DNA of 64,000 nt from Pseudomonas sp. SST3 (GCF_003325755.1 NZ_QORI02000012.1:62001-126000), one strand, 5' to 3'. Shown: positions 27,401 to 36,149, numbered from the stretch's first letter. Made by a program: numbers and translations. The notes: generated by a model not told the origin, from the sequence alone.

Positions 27401-27777
27401 GGCAATAAACGCTCCCTATTGCGGGCCAGTTCTTCTACTGTCGCCTGGAAAGGCGAAGCACTCTCCTTGGCGAGGCGGATTGCGCGGCTGATGCATACCG
27501 CAAGGACAGCGCCGTATAGCACACAGAGCACCAGGATTGCCGCGATAGGGTTGCTGTCCCAGAAGGCAATCACAATCGCAGCTGAGAGCCCTACCAGAAT
27601 CAACAGCCCGAGTATCAGGCTAATACTCGCGAGCAGAAAGAGCTTGAACACTCGCGCTCGCTCTTCCTGAATTTCGATTCCGACCAACTCCAAATGCCCT
27701 TGTACGAGACCGGCAAGCGCACTACCCATCTTTTTGATGGAGGGCGCTGGGGCTTCGTCGGCGTGCTTGGTTTCCAT
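27397..27777 (-). CDS. Holin-superfamily III / YqjE-like membrane protein
   Basis: A 126-residue inner-membrane protein with two transmembrane helices (LFLLASISLILGLLILVGL and PIAAILVLCVLYGAVLAV), a hydrophilic N-terminus and a charged C-terminal tail. This layout matches the YqjE/holin-X like family, usually next to a DUF883 gene. Start at the ATG at 27777 is preferred because TGGGGA lies nine bases upstream; an in-frame ATG at 27786 touches that sequence directly. Likely involved in envelope or ribosome tethering under stress, which is inference. Confidence 0.78.
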   Translation of the reverse strand: METKHADEAPAPSIKKMGSALAGLVQGHLELVGIEIQEERARVFKLFLLASISLILGLLILVGLSAAIVIAFWDSNPIAAILVLCVLYGAVLAVCISRAIRLAKESASPFQATVEELARNRERLLP

Positions 27778-27794
27778 TGGATCCATTCCCCACA

Positions 27795-28204
27795 TCAGCG
27801 GCGGGTGATCAAGCCGAAGAGAAAGCCGACGCCTGCTGCGATACCGATCGATTGCCATGGATGGGTATGAACGTACTCTTCGGTGCATTGAATAGCCGCC
27901 TGGCTCTGCTCGCGCAAAGAGCCTTCCTGCTCCTTGAGCATTTGACGAGCGCGGCTCAGGTTGGCATTGATCTTGCCGCGCAGCTCTTCAGTCTGAGAGC
28001 CTGCGGTGTCCTGCGTATGTTTGAGCAGCGCTCGGTATCGCCGATCAGGGTATGGAACTCTTCGATGAGTGCATTCTGCGCGGCCTGAAGGTTGCGGCGA
28101 TGTGCTGATTTATCGAACAGGGGTGCGGTGGTTCCCGTCGTTCCCGTGGTTGCGTCGGGAATCGGGGTGTTGTCGCTGGTGCCGAAAGTCGATTCGGTAG
28201 ACAT
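27795..28204 (-). pseudogene. DUF883 (ElaB/YqjD-like) gene with one frameshift
   Basis: Relic or misread gene for a ~136-residue ElaB/YqjD-type tail-anchored protein; relatives tether ribosomes to the membrane in stationary phase. From the ATG at 28204 the frame reads through NLQAAQNALIEEFHTLIGDT, then breaks after GAGCG at about 28030. One added base restores LLKHTQDTAGSQTEELRGK, ARQMLKEQEGSLREQSQ and the C-terminal membrane anchor HPWQSIGIAAGVGFLFGLI ending at the TGA at 27797-27795. Uncorrected, the product has 82 residues and lacks the anchor. The rest of the gene is intact, so this is a recent mutation or a sequencing error. Confidence 0.85.
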
Positions 28205-28364
28205 CTGCAGCTCCTCTTGAATCTCCAGGACGATAGGTCCCAGTGCCTAGAGTTTCGAGCATGCTGTTAGCACAAGGTTCCCGCTTCGTTTGAGTCGATT
28301 TGCTGACCCTGGCGTTTAGCTCGTGCCCCAGCCTTCGTATGGCTTCGCGAAATGGTAATGCGCA

Positions 28365-28392
28365 AAAAAGAAAACCCGCCGAAGCGGGTTTT
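28365..28392 (-). terminator. Intrinsic terminator after the OprD-type porin
   Basis: AAAACCCGC (28371-28379) pairs with GCGGGTTTT (28384-28392) around a CGAA loop. On the minus strand it is followed by TTCTTTTTTG, giving a classical intrinsic terminator 33 bases after the porin stop. Confidence 0.9.
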
Positions 28393-28424
28393 CTATCTAC
28401 TGCATTTGCATGCGGTAGCCGCTA

Positions 28425-29666
28425 TTACATCAGCGGGATGGTGTAGCTAACGATCAAGCGATTCTCGTTGATGTCGGTAGCGTTGCTGCGGTAGGTGGCA
28501 TTACGCCATTTAATGCCCAGGTTTTTAAGCGCCCCCCCTTGGAATACGTAAGCGATATCGGTATCGCGCTCCCATTCGTAGCCTTTGCCGTCCGCACCGA
28601 AATCATCGCCGGTGAGGTAACGGGCCATTAAGCTCAGTCCAGGAATGCCCATAGCCGCAAAGTTGTAATCGTAACGGGCCTGCCAGGACTTCTCGTTAGG
28701 CTCAGCAAAGTCAGCGGAAACCATTACGTAGTTCACGAGGTACGGGTCCGTAGCTCCGCCTACGTAGGCATAGCCGGTATCACCGTTCATTTCCTGGTAG
28801 CCCAGGCCGAAGCTATGACCGCTCACCGAGTAAGTCATCATTGCGCCGAAGGCTCTGTTGTCGACGGTGGATGCTCCGTCGTCTTTAGAGCGAGTATAAC
28901 GAAGGTCGGTCTTGAGCGACTGATCTCCGCCGAGCGGCTGGATATGGACCAGGTTGAAAGTGTGCTGTTTGTAAGCTTCTTCCAGGTTGCTATAGAAATA
29001 ACTGCCGGTCAGATTCTTCAGCAGTTTGTAGCTAGCGCCAGCGAACATGAAGTCACCGATTTCTTCGCCGCCAGTATTGGCGCCGTTGAGGATGGCGGTT
29101 AGATCTTCATAGTTAGAACTGTCGCGGTTGTTTTGTTCGGTCAAGTAGCCGGCGTCGATTGTAAGCCCGTCGATTTCATTCGAGACAACCTGGGCGCCTT
29201 TGAATGTCTGTGGAAGGAGGCGCGAATCGCTTCTTGAAATCGCTATGTTTTTAGGTTCGATCGCGCCCACTTTCAATACGGTTTTGGAGACTTTCGCTTT
29301 GGCAGCCAGGCCGAGCGACGAGTAATCGTCCGGTGCTCCGGACGCACCCTTTGGCAGGAGGCTGCTACCTGTACGTCCAGGGCCTGAGTCCAGCTTCACA
29401 CCCAGCAGGCCTATTGCGTCGACGCCGAAGCCCACCGTACCCTCGGTATATCCGGACTCGGCTCTTAAAATAAAGCCCTGCGCCCATTCTTCAGCCTTGG
29501 ACTGAGGTGCGTTTTCCTGGCGGAAGTCCCTGTTGAAATAGAAGTTACGAAGTTCCAGGCCTGCTTTGCTGTCCTCGATAAAGGCAGCTTGAGCCATGGT
29601 AGGAATGGCCAGTGTTGCTCCCAGAGTGGCTAGGGCCACGCCCCGGGCGATTGGGGTCTTGAGCAT
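28425..29666 (-). CDS. OprD-family outer-membrane porin
   Basis: A 413-residue outer-membrane channel for small charged solutes. A signal peptide (MLKTPIARGVALATLGATLA, cleavage after AQA near residue 28) is followed by AFIEDSKAGLELRNFYFNRDF, the typical first strand of OprD proteins, and by the long alternating beta pattern. The C-terminus NENRLIVSYTIPLM is close to the usual aromatic-ended last strand. Position near dgt, the DUF883 cluster and the moa genes resembles the P. aeruginosa opdQ locus, but substrate and subgroup cannot be fixed by eye. GAGGAG precedes the ATG by six bases. Confidence 0.92.
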   Translation of the reverse strand: MLKTPIARGVALATLGATLAIPTMAQAAFIEDSKAGLELRNFYFNRDFRQENAPQSKAEEWAQGFILRAESGYTEGTVGFGVDAIGLLGVKLDSGPGRTGSSLLPKGASGAPDDYSSLGLAAKAKVSKTVLKVGAIEPKNIAISRSDSRLLPQTFKGAQVVSNEIDGLTIDAGYLTEQNNRDSSNYEDLTAILNGANTGGEEIGDFMFAGASYKLLKNLTGSYFYSNLEEAYKQHTFNLVHIQPLGGDQSLKTDLRYTRSKDDGASTVDNRAFGAMMTYSVSGHSFGLGYQEMNGDTGYAYVGGATDPYLVNYVMVSADFAEPNEKSWQARYDYNFAAMGIPGLSLMARYLTGDDFGADGKGYEWERDTDIAYVFQGGALKNLGIKWRNATYRSNATDINENRLIVSYTIPLM

Positions 29667-30071
29667 TTCTTATTTCTCCTCGTTGGATGATGCTCTGAAG
29701 TCGCTCTTACGGCGCCATGCAATTAAGCATTACATAAATATATAAGCCCTTAGACTTTAGTCTTTAAGGCTTACAGGGAAGCGTCAGCTGAATCACTCGG
29801 CAGTTGTATTTACTTCAATCCGATGCAGGCATCAAGTGTTGCTGCCGATGCGCGCGTACACATCCGGCCCGGCGGCTCTGTGACCGCTTGGGTTGCCGCA
29901 TCCTAGCCGTTTGCCAGCGCCGCGTCGATTCCCTAAATCAAACTGTCGTTTGAGTGAGTTGAAGGTCACATTTTTTCTTTTTACTGCGCCGGAACGGAAT
30001 GATCGGTGAGTGACAGCCGCATCATGACGAGCCTGCTAGAATTGTACGGCCAGTTTCGATGAGCCGTATTT
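29667..30071. other. Intergenic region upstream of the porin, with inverted repeat
   Basis: About 400 bases between the divergent porin and glutaredoxin-like genes, clearly AT-richer near the porin. At 29744-29772 lies a near-palindrome: AAGCCCTTAGACT, then TT, then AGTCTTTAAGGCTT, whose core AGACT-TT-AGTCT is perfect. It is about 80-105 bases upstream of the porin ATG, next to ACATAAATATATAAG, a plausible promoter stretch. It could be an operator for the porin. I see no small gene. Confidence 0.5.
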
Positions 30072-30314
30072 ATGCATCTTCCCGAATGCCAGCTGTTTGG
30101 AACGCTGGGCTGCCACCTATGTGAGCAGGCCGAGGCGGTGGTTCTGCCATTGGTGGAGCGTGGGTTGTTGGTAGAGCTGCTGGATATAGCTGATAGGCCA
30201 GAATGGGTCGATGATTATGGCTTGCGTATACCTGTACTGCGGCGAGCCGACACGGGCGCGGAGCTGGACTGGCCGTTTGAAATAGAACAGGTCGTATGGT
30301 TTTTGCGGCGCTAG
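30072..30314 (+). CDS. Glutaredoxin-like protein (DUF836 family)
   Basis: An 80-residue thioredoxin-fold protein. The redox motif is CHLC at residues 14-17 (GCHLCEQAEAVV), followed by a cis-proline region IPVLRRADTG and the C-terminal helix EIEQVVWFLRR. It probably acts as a cytoplasmic thiol-disulfide protein with an unknown partner. It is a single gene, ending before a bidirectional terminator shared with tRNA-Pro. Confidence 0.85.
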   Translation: MHLPECQLFGTLGCHLCEQAEAVVLPLVERGLLVELLDIADRPEWVDDYGLRIPVLRRADTGAELDWPFEIEQVVWFLRR

Positions 30315-30451
30315 GTGCGGTTGCCTGTTGCAGAATCGCCGCTGGCGATGGCTTAACCGACATCGCTAGCGCACGATAGAGATTGCGCGGTATTTGCGTA
30401 TAGAAAGGTAGGCCTGGCTGTTCGGGCGCCGGATACTGTTGGGCCAGAAAT

Positions 30452-30479
30452 AAAAAACCGGCCAGTGGCCGGTTTTTTT
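30452..30479. terminator. Bidirectional intrinsic terminator
   Basis: AAAAAACCGGCC (30452-30463) and GGCCGGTTTTTT (30467-30478) form a 12-bp stem with a 3-base loop. T runs occur on both strands, so it can end the glutaredoxin-like gene and the opposing tRNA-Pro. Confidence 0.9.
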
Positions 30480-30510
30480 GCATCAGACTTCTAGTCCAAT
30501 GTCGGGAGTT

Positions 30511-30587
30511 TGGTCGGAGCGACTGGATTCGAACCAGCGACCTTCTCGTCCCGAACGAGACGCGCTACCAAGCTGCGCTACGCTCCG
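30511..30587 (-). tRNA. tRNA-Pro (anticodon CGG)
   Basis: The minus strand folds as a 77-base cloverleaf: acceptor CGGAGCG pairs with CGCTCCG, the D-arm holds GCGCAGCTTGGTAGCGC, and the anticodon stem CTCGT/ACGAG encloses the loop TCGGG within TTCGGGA, giving anticodon CGG. The T-arm is GCTGGTTCGAATCCAGT, and CCA is encoded at 30513-30511. Confidence 0.97.
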
Positions 30588-30599
30588 AAGATGGCGCGC

Positions 30600-30627
30600 A
30601 TTCTACATAAAAACTTTTGCTCCACAA
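30600..30627 (-). promoter_or_regulatory. Candidate promoter of tRNA-Pro(CGG)
   Basis: On the minus strand TTGTGG (30627-30622) and TAGAAT (30605-30600) are separated by 16 bases, with the -10 box ending 13 bases before the mature tRNA. A moderate sigma-70 match. Confidence 0.55.
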
Positions 30628-30688
30628 GAGCTTAGAGAGCGCTTTTCACGGCGCCGGGCGAGGTGCCTGGAGCCGTTAGTGCGGGTTA

Positions 30689-30910
30689 TCATAGTTCCTG
30701 AACGGTACGAACCTGATCCTTGTTGACCCTCCCTGGCTTGCCGTCGATGCCTTCGAACTCGTAGAAGCCGGCTTCATCGTCGTACTCGGGGTGGTCAAGC
30801 GTCTGAATTTCGCGACCATCGTTGAGCGTGATCACGCTGGGGTTCGAGCAGCCTGCAAGGAGGGCTAGGCCGGCCAGTAATGCAAGGGCGGGTCCGGTTG
30901 CTGCGCGCAT
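30689..30910 (-). CDS. YgdI/YgdR-family small lipoprotein
   Basis: A 73-residue lipoprotein: a signal sequence ending in the lipobox LLAGCSNPS (cysteine at residue 20) and a small SH3-like domain with ITLNDGREIQTLDHPEYDDE and GFYEFEGIDGKPGRVNKDQV. This matches the YgdI/YgdR family. The ATG at 30910 has AGAGGAGA nine bases upstream. Location is the outer or inner membrane, facing the periplasm; function unknown. Confidence 0.86.
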   Translation of the reverse strand: MRAATGPALALLAGLALLAGCSNPSVITLNDGREIQTLDHPEYDDEAGFYEFEGIDGKPGRVNKDQVRTVQEL

Positions 30911-30956
30911 GGTGATTCTCCTCTGATGGTTGCGTTTGTGACGGTGGCCAGCAGCC

Positions 30957-31559
30957 CTAAGTTCCCGAGGGTGGCGCTTGCTGAGCAAGCAGTTCAGGGG
31001 AGTTCAGATTGGCTAGGCGGGGATCATTCGTGGCGAGCTCGAGGGCGCGCGCTTGAAGCGTGAGCAGTACCTTGCGATTGCTTCGCTCCCCAGATTGCCA
31101 AGCATTCTCGATAGCGTCCGCGAGTTTCACTGGAATACTGCAGAAAAGCGGTTCCCATTGGGTGCCTCGTCGGGCCATTACCGGAATGTCCGGTTCCGCT
31201 CGAGCCTTCTCGTACAAGTCTGTTACCAATGCCTCGTCGATCAAAGGTGCGTCGCACGGCAATACTATGAGCCACCGATGACGCGCCACTGCCAGGCCGG
31301 CGCGTATACCGGCAAGTGGGCCCGGAAAGTCCGCTTCATCATCGGCAACCAACCGATCCGCGAAGGCTGCGTAAGACGACTGGTTGCGGTTGCAGGAAAC
31401 GAGCAGATCATCCGTCAGTTGCCGTGCAATACGGTGTGGCCACGCCACGAGCGGCTTGCCGTGCCACTCGACCAAACCCTTGTCCTGTCCGCCCATCCGC
31501 TGCCCGCGCCCGCCGGCCAATAGCAAAATCGAGCAATCCTTAAGCCTGGCCTGCTGCAT
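30957..31559 (-). CDS. mobA: Molybdenum cofactor guanylyltransferase MobA
   Basis: A 200-residue cytoplasmic enzyme that adds GMP to molybdopterin to form the bis-MGD cofactor used by nitrate reductases and related enzymes. The nucleotide-binding motif [18 protein letters not shown] is near residue 15, followed by [11 protein letters not shown] and the metal-binding LPCDAPLI near residue 100. Start at 31559 (MQQARLKDC) is preferred with GGGG upstream; in-frame ATGs at 31571 and 31592 are alternatives. It is divergent from moaB. Confidence 0.93.
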   Translation of the reverse strand: MQQARLKDCSILLLAGGRGQRMGGQDKGLVEWHGKPLVAWPHRIARQLTDDLLVSCNRNQSSYAAFADRLVADDEADFPGPLAGIRAGLAVARHRWLIVLPCDAPLIDEALVTDLYEKARAEPDIPVMARRGTQWEPLFCSIPVKLADAIENAWQSGERSNRKVLLTLQARALELATNDPRLANLNSPELLAQQAPPSGT

Positions 31560-31625
31560 CAAGTGCCCCATCAAAAGCCTGTGATATAACATTCGTCAAC
31601 CAAGTCCAACAACCGGGAAGCCCGA

Positions 31626-32165
31626 ATGAGCCACCTCGCAGATCAATCCTTTGTTCCGTTGAATATCGCTGTTCTGACAGTCAGCGACACTCGCTCCGAG
31701 GAAACCGATACCTCGGGGCAACTGCTCGTCGATCGCGCGCTGGCGGCTGGACATCGGCTCGCGGCGAGGGTGCTGCTCAAGGATGATCTATATCGGATCC
31801 GCGCGCAGGTCGCGAGCTGGATCGCTGAGGACACGGTGCAGGTGGTGTTGATTACCGGGGGGACGGGGTTCACCGCGCGGGACAGCACACCGGAAGCGGT
31901 TGGTTGTCTGCTGGACAAGCAGGTCGACGGCTTCGGTGAGCTGTTTCGCCAGATCTCGGTAAGCGATATCGGCAGTTCCACCGTCCAGTCGCGAGCACTG
32001 GCCGGGTTATCGAACTCAACACTGGTGTTCTGCCTGCCTGGCTCGACCAATGCCTGTCGCACCGCATGGGATGGCATTCTTGCCGAGCAGCTCGACGCGC
32101 GCCATCGCCCCTGCAACTTCGTGCCTCATCTCAAGCAGGCCGCGCCCTGCGAGAGCCGTTCATGA
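31626..32165 (+). CDS. moaB: Molybdenum cofactor biosynthesis protein MoaB
   Basis: A 179-residue cytoplasmic protein of the MoaB/MogA family, which adenylates molybdopterin. VLTVSDTRSEETDTSG near residues 17-32 and the signature LITGGTGFTARDSTPEAV near residues 77-94 are diagnostic. It overlaps moeA by four bases (ATGA), so the two are translated together. The 66-base gap to the divergent mobA must hold both promoters. Confidence 0.94.
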   Translation: MSHLADQSFVPLNIAVLTVSDTRSEETDTSGQLLVDRALAAGHRLAARVLLKDDLYRIRAQVASWIAEDTVQVVLITGGTGFTARDSTPEAVGCLLDKQVDGFGELFRQISVSDIGSSTVQSRALAGLSNSTLVFCLPGSTNACRTAWDGILAEQLDARHRPCNFVPHLKQAAPCESRS

Positions 32166-33376
32166 TGGCGGGGGAGTCGACGGTGCTGATGCCGATGGAG
32201 CAGGCGCTCGAGGCATTGCTCCGGCAAGCGGAAGCTGCACCGATCGAGGACGTCGAAAGCGTTTCGATAGACGATGCTGTTGGCCGAATACTGGCTGAGC
32301 CGTTGGTCGCGCCGCTGGACCTGCCGCCATGGCCGAACAGCGCCATGGATGGTTATGCCATCCGTGAAGCTGATCTGCATGCGCAACCGCTACGCGTCAG
32401 CCAGAAGATCTTCGCCGGGACACAGCCGGAGCCCCTGGAGCCTGGTAGCTGTGCACGCATATTCACCGGCGCGCCGATGCCGGAGGGTGCCGATAGCGTG
32501 GAGATGCAGGAAAACGCCGAGGTGCTCGACGATGGCCGAGTGCGCTTTGTCGAGTCGGTACGAAAGGGGCAGCATGTCAGACCTCAGGCTGGCGAGGCGC
32601 GGGCGGGGGAGCAGGTTTTAGCCGCCGGCGTGCGCCTGGGACCAATTGAATTAGGGCTCGCCGCTTCACTGGGAATGCCGCGATTGAAGGTGAGCCGCAA
32701 GCTCAGGGTCGCTCTGCTTTCGACCGGTGACGAGCTGGTCGAGCCGGGTGAAACGCTACAGCCAGGACAAATCTATAACAGCAATCGCGTGCTGTTGCGT
32801 CATTGGCTACAGCGCCTGGGGTGCGATGTGACGGACGTCGGAATCGTACCCGATGATCTTTCTCAGGTTCGCCAATGCCTGACGGACCTGCATCAGGTTG
32901 ACCTGATTCTATCGACAGGGGGGGTGTCGGTTGGTGAGGCCGATTATCTCGGTCAGGTGCTTCGGGAAGAGGGCGAGTTGAGGCTGTGGAAGTTGGCGAT
33001 AAAGCCGGGCAAGCCGCTAACCTGCGGCAATTATCGTGGTGTTGCGGTCATCGGATTGCCTGGAAATCCTGCGTCTACGCTGGTCACCTTTGGTCTGCTG
33101 GCACGGCCTTATCTGCTGCGGCGAATGGGTGCTTCAGAGATCGAACCGTTGAGCTTCCTGGTCCCGGCTGGCTTCAGCTGGGCTAAGCCAGGCAAGCGCC
33201 GCGAATATCTGAGGGCGCGTCTCGAAGCCGGCAGGGCTGTTCTGTATGCCAACCAAAGTTCTTCCATTCTTCGCAGTGCCGCCTGGGCGGATGGGGTGGT
33301 TGAAGTGCGCGAGCATAGCCAGCTCGAAGAAGGCGAATCCGTGCGCTTTATTTCATTTGCCGAATTGCTCGGCTGA
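32162..33376 (+). CDS. moeA: Molybdopterin molybdotransferase MoeA
   Basis: A 404-residue cytoplasmic enzyme that inserts molybdate into adenylated molybdopterin. Visible signatures: PPWPNSAMDGYAI near residue 58, the STGDELVEPGE loop near 190, the STGGVSVGEADY loop near 250, KPGKPLTCG and VIGLPGNPAS near 290-315. Start at the ATG at 32162 overlapping the moaB stop; a second ATG follows at once. Together with mobA and moaB it supplies cofactor that nitrate reductase would need. Confidence 0.95.
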   Translation: MMAGESTVLMPMEQALEALLRQAEAAPIEDVESVSIDDAVGRILAEPLVAPLDLPPWPNSAMDGYAIREADLHAQPLRVSQKIFAGTQPEPLEPGSCARIFTGAPMPEGADSVEMQENAEVLDDGRVRFVESVRKGQHVRPQAGEARAGEQVLAAGVRLGPIELGLAASLGMPRLKVSRKLRVALLSTGDELVEPGETLQPGQIYNSNRVLLRHWLQRLGCDVTDVGIVPDDLSQVRQCLTDLHQVDLILSTGGVSVGEADYLGQVLREEGELRLWKLAIKPGKPLTCGNYRGVAVIGLPGNPASTLVTFGLLARPYLLRRMGASEIEPLSFLVPAGFSWAKPGKRREYLRARLEAGRAVLYANQSSSILRSAAWADGVVEVREHSQLEEGESVRFISFAELLG

Positions 33377-33543
33377 GCGCTCGCATCGTTCGCGTTTGAA
33401 TCAGGCGCCGATGCATTACGTCGGTCAATACCGGCGGCTCGGCGTCGACAATAAACTGATCGCATTTTCCATTGTCTACCTTTCCCATCTGCGCCAGCTC
33501 TGGCTGCGGTGTGTCTGGTATTGCCCATAACAAGGAGAATGTG

Positions 33544-34575
33544 ATGCAGGAGAGAAACGCCTGGGTCGATTACGCCAAAGCCATTGGGATCATTCTGGTG
33601 GTCTACGGACATGTCGCGCGCGGGGTATTCAATGCCGGCTTACCGATGGATGAGGGTACCTACCTTCTCGTCGACAGCATCATTTACAGTTTTCATATGC
33701 CGCTGTTTTTCTTTCTGTCGGGGTTGTTTTTCTACGACTCTTTGATGAAACGAGGAAAAGCCGGGCTAATCGTCAACAAGGTAGACACAGTCGTTTACCC
33801 CTTTATCGTATGGTCTTTGCTGCAGGGCCTAATCGAAGTGGCGCTATCGAATTACACGAATGGAGAGGTCACGTTAGGACAGGTGTTCTCACTGCTCTGG
33901 TCACCGCGTGCGCAGTTCTGGTTTCTCTATGCGTTGTTTCTGGTCTTTGTCGTCTGTTCTTTTGTCTACGCCAAGGCCGACCGCCGCTACTTCTTGCCGA
34001 TATTGTTAGCGTTCGGTGCGCTTTATGTGTTCAAGCAGGACCTGGCGATGGGCGATTTCGGCAGGTTCATTTTCGGTAACGCCGTGTTTTTTGCGCTCGG
34101 AATCTGGTTTAACGAGATCAGGACATTTTTTCTCGCCCGTTATGTTCCGCTCACCTTGCTGTTCGGCGCTTTGTTCGTGGCTGGCCAGTATCTGTTCCAC
34201 ATTACCTTTGGCTTGAACTGGGAAGTCGGAGGCTTGCCGGTGCTTGCGCTGGCGACCGCTTCGATCTTTTTCATGATCGCGCTATCAATGTGGCTGGGCA
34301 GGATCCGCATGCAATGGCTGCTATTCATCGGAGCCTCTTCGATGACTATTTACCTGATGCATATTCTCGCAGGGAGCGGAGTGCGGGTAATTCTCAGCAA
34401 ATTCATGGGTATTGATTCGATTCCGGTCCATCTGCTGCTTGGGACGCTGATCGGGCTCGTTGCACCCCTGGTGGCCCAGGTCATCATCAAACGCTACGAC
34501 CTGTACTTCTTGCTGTCCCCACCTAAGTGGTTCTCTGCGACGAGTCTGCGAACACGGAGGGCAGTGGCGCCCTGA
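33544..34575 (+). CDS. Acyltransferase 3 family membrane protein
   Basis: A 343-residue integral membrane protein with about ten helices, of the acyltransferase 3 family that acetylates sugars, including O-antigen, exopolysaccharide or lipid substrates. The N-terminal catalytic region NAWVDYAKAIGIILVVYGHV contains the conserved histidine near residue 22, and RVIL...F and FMGIDSIPVHLLLGT lie near the end. AAGGAGAA precedes the ATG at 33544 by six bases. AT-richer than its neighbours, a possible sign of transfer. No glycan gene cluster is adjacent, so the substrate is unknown. Confidence 0.85.
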   Translation: MQERNAWVDYAKAIGIILVVYGHVARGVFNAGLPMDEGTYLLVDSIIYSFHMPLFFFLSGLFFYDSLMKRGKAGLIVNKVDTVVYPFIVWSLLQGLIEVALSNYTNGEVTLGQVFSLLWSPRAQFWFLYALFLVFVVCSFVYAKADRRYFLPILLAFGALYVFKQDLAMGDFGRFIFGNAVFFALGIWFNEIRTFFLARYVPLTLLFGALFVAGQYLFHITFGLNWEVGGLPVLALATASIFFMIALSMWLGRIRMQWLLFIGASSMTIYLMHILAGSGVRVILSKFMGIDSIPVHLLLGTLIGLVAPLVAQVIIKRYDLYFLLSPPKWFSATSLRTRRAVAP

Positions 34576-34667
34576 GCCGTTTGTGGCCCATGCCAGCGAA
34601 GGAATGCTCCGCAGCTTCGACAGTCACAAGATGAGCTTGGCATCGGTGAAAACCGCCCGCCAGCAGA

Positions 34668-35168
34668 TCAGGAGGTTTCTTCTTTGGGATGCTCGCTTTC
34701 GACACGGCGGCGCCGCCGCTTACTGGACGATTTACGGCGCCGCTTCGACGGCTCCGGCTTCTGCCGCCTTAACTGGGTGGCGCCGAGCCCAGTCAGGATC
34801 CCGACTATATTGACAGTCATGTCAGCCAGCGAGGGGGTGCGAGATGGGGCAAGCGCCTGCAGTAACTCTATCGATGTGGCGCCGACGAATATCCAAATGA
34901 ATAAGGAGCCAAGCCGGGCGCGTGGGAACGCCAGGTGGGCGGCGTACGTCAGAACGCTAAAGCCAATCCAGTGATAGAGCTTATCCGCGCCCAGGTAGAG
35001 CTGTGAGGTTGGTGAGTCTTTCAAAGCCATGACGGCGAGAAACAGCAGGGCTAACCCAAATAGCGCCATGTTGCGTGCGTGTTGGTACTTCAATGCGGGC
35101 TCGCTCGTCATTCGGTCGTATGAGCTCGACACGACCTTCGCGAAAAGGGCTGCCATGGCTTCTGTCAT
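34668..35168 (-). CDS. VanZ-like family membrane protein
   Basis: A 166-residue protein with four predicted transmembrane helices (LFGLALLFLAVMALK, LYHWIGFSVLTYAAHLAF, SLFIWIFVGATSIELLQAL, DMTVNIVGILTGLGATQL) and the VanZ-like pattern DKLYHWIGFSVL. A very basic cytoplasmic tail (KRRRKSSSKRRRRR) ends the protein. Start may be 35168 or the ATG at 35111. The function of chromosomal VanZ-like proteins outside glycopeptide resistance is unknown. Confidence 0.78.
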   Translation of the reverse strand: MTEAMAALFAKVVSSSYDRMTSEPALKYQHARNMALFGLALLFLAVMALKDSPTSQLYLGADKLYHWIGFSVLTYAAHLAFPRARLGSLFIWIFVGATSIELLQALAPSRTPSLADMTVNIVGILTGLGATQLRRQKPEPSKRRRKSSSKRRRRRVESEHPKEETS

Positions 35169-35263
35169 GGCAATAGGCTTTCATTAGCCTACTAGCCGTT
35201 TCGCTTGAACTTCAACCTTAAACCGACTTTTCTGATTGTTTATGCGACCAATGGCTGAGTGAA

Positions 35264-35569
35264 TTACCCACAGTTAACTCGTTGAATTTCCAATGCTTCA
35301 TTCGTCGTCAGTGTTAATCGTTGAGCGTTGTACTCAAGCGTGACGATGTCTCCGGGGCGAAGAATGCGAGCGACGGCAGCCCCACTTTGGCGACGTGCCT
35401 GGTCGAGAAGCGCAGGGCTTGCCCGCTCCCCGATAAGCTTCTGCAGATCAGAGGCGCTGCATTGTCCTGCTGACTCTCCTGGTGTTTGCACCGGTTCCGA
35501 TGGGGAAGATTGACAGCCGAACAGAATGGCGCTGTACAGCATCAACGCGGTTGAGCGAATGGCTTGCAT
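35264..35569 (-). CDS. I78-family peptidase inhibitor, lipoprotein-like
   Basis: A 101-residue exported protein with a signal ending at LFGCQSS (lipobox-like cysteine at residue 19). The mature part GQCSASDLQKLIGERASPAL and RILRPGDIVTLEYNAQRLTL matches the I78 inhibitor family, whose members inhibit elastase-type serine peptidases. A periplasmic or surface location is expected. It is divergent from the PA2779/PA2778-type pair. Confidence 0.82.
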   Translation of the reverse strand: MQAIRSTALMLYSAILFGCQSSPSEPVQTPGESAGQCSASDLQKLIGERASPALLDQARRQSGAAVARILRPGDIVTLEYNAQRLTLTTNEALEIQRVNCG

Positions 35570-35747
35570 ATGGCTTTCCTTTGGCTAGGTGTATCGGGTA
35601 CGAAATAGCTGTTGTCGGTAGGTGAACGGATTGATGACTTAAACCATAGCGCGCAAGGGAACTGGCGGAACAGCGGCACCGTCTTACTTCTGACGGCCCG
35701 TCGCAAATTGCGCTGGGCTACCGAACAAAAAGATAAGGAGTCCCGCC

Positions 35748-36149
35748 ATGTTCAATTCGCCCATGATGAAGCGTGTGGCCAGCCTGTTGGCCGTGATGCA
35801 TTTCATGCTGTTTGCACAGATCCCATTGGCCCAGGCGGCAATGATCGGCACCCCGGAAGTTATCGCCGAGCAACAGCAACAGGTAGATCGCCAGCAATTG
35901 CTGACAATGCTTGATGATGAAGATGTACAGAAGAAGCTGGTGGCGATGGGAGTCGAGCGTGATCAGGTCGAGCAGCGAATCAACAGCCTGACGCCGGCGG
36001 AGCTCGCTCAATTCAACCAGCAGTTGGATCAGGCGCCGGCTGGTGCGGGTGTGGTCGGTATCATCGTTCTGTTTTTGGTGATTTTCATCATCACCGACCT
36101 GCTTTGCGCCACTAACATCTTCAACTTCGTCAACTGTATCAACCGTTGA
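35748..36149 (+). CDS. PA2779-family small membrane protein
   Basis: A 133-residue protein similar to P. aeruginosa PA2779. It has an N-terminal signal or membrane helix (VASLLAVMHFMLFAQIPLA, possible cleavage at AQA-A), a glutamine-rich helical middle with the repeated pattern of short acidic helices, and a strongly hydrophobic C-terminal helix (GVVGIIVLFLVIFIITDLL) followed by CATNIFNFVNCINR. AAGGAG lies eight bases before the ATG. The stop overlaps the next gene's TTG start (TTGA). The pairing with a peptidase suggests that it is a substrate, anchor or partner of that enzyme. Confidence 0.83.
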   Translation: MFNSPMMKRVASLLAVMHFMLFAQIPLAQAAMIGTPEVIAEQQQQVDRQQLLTMLDDEDVQKKLVAMGVERDQVEQRINSLTPAELAQFNQQLDQAPAGAGVVGIIVLFLVIFIITDLLCATNIFNFVNCINR

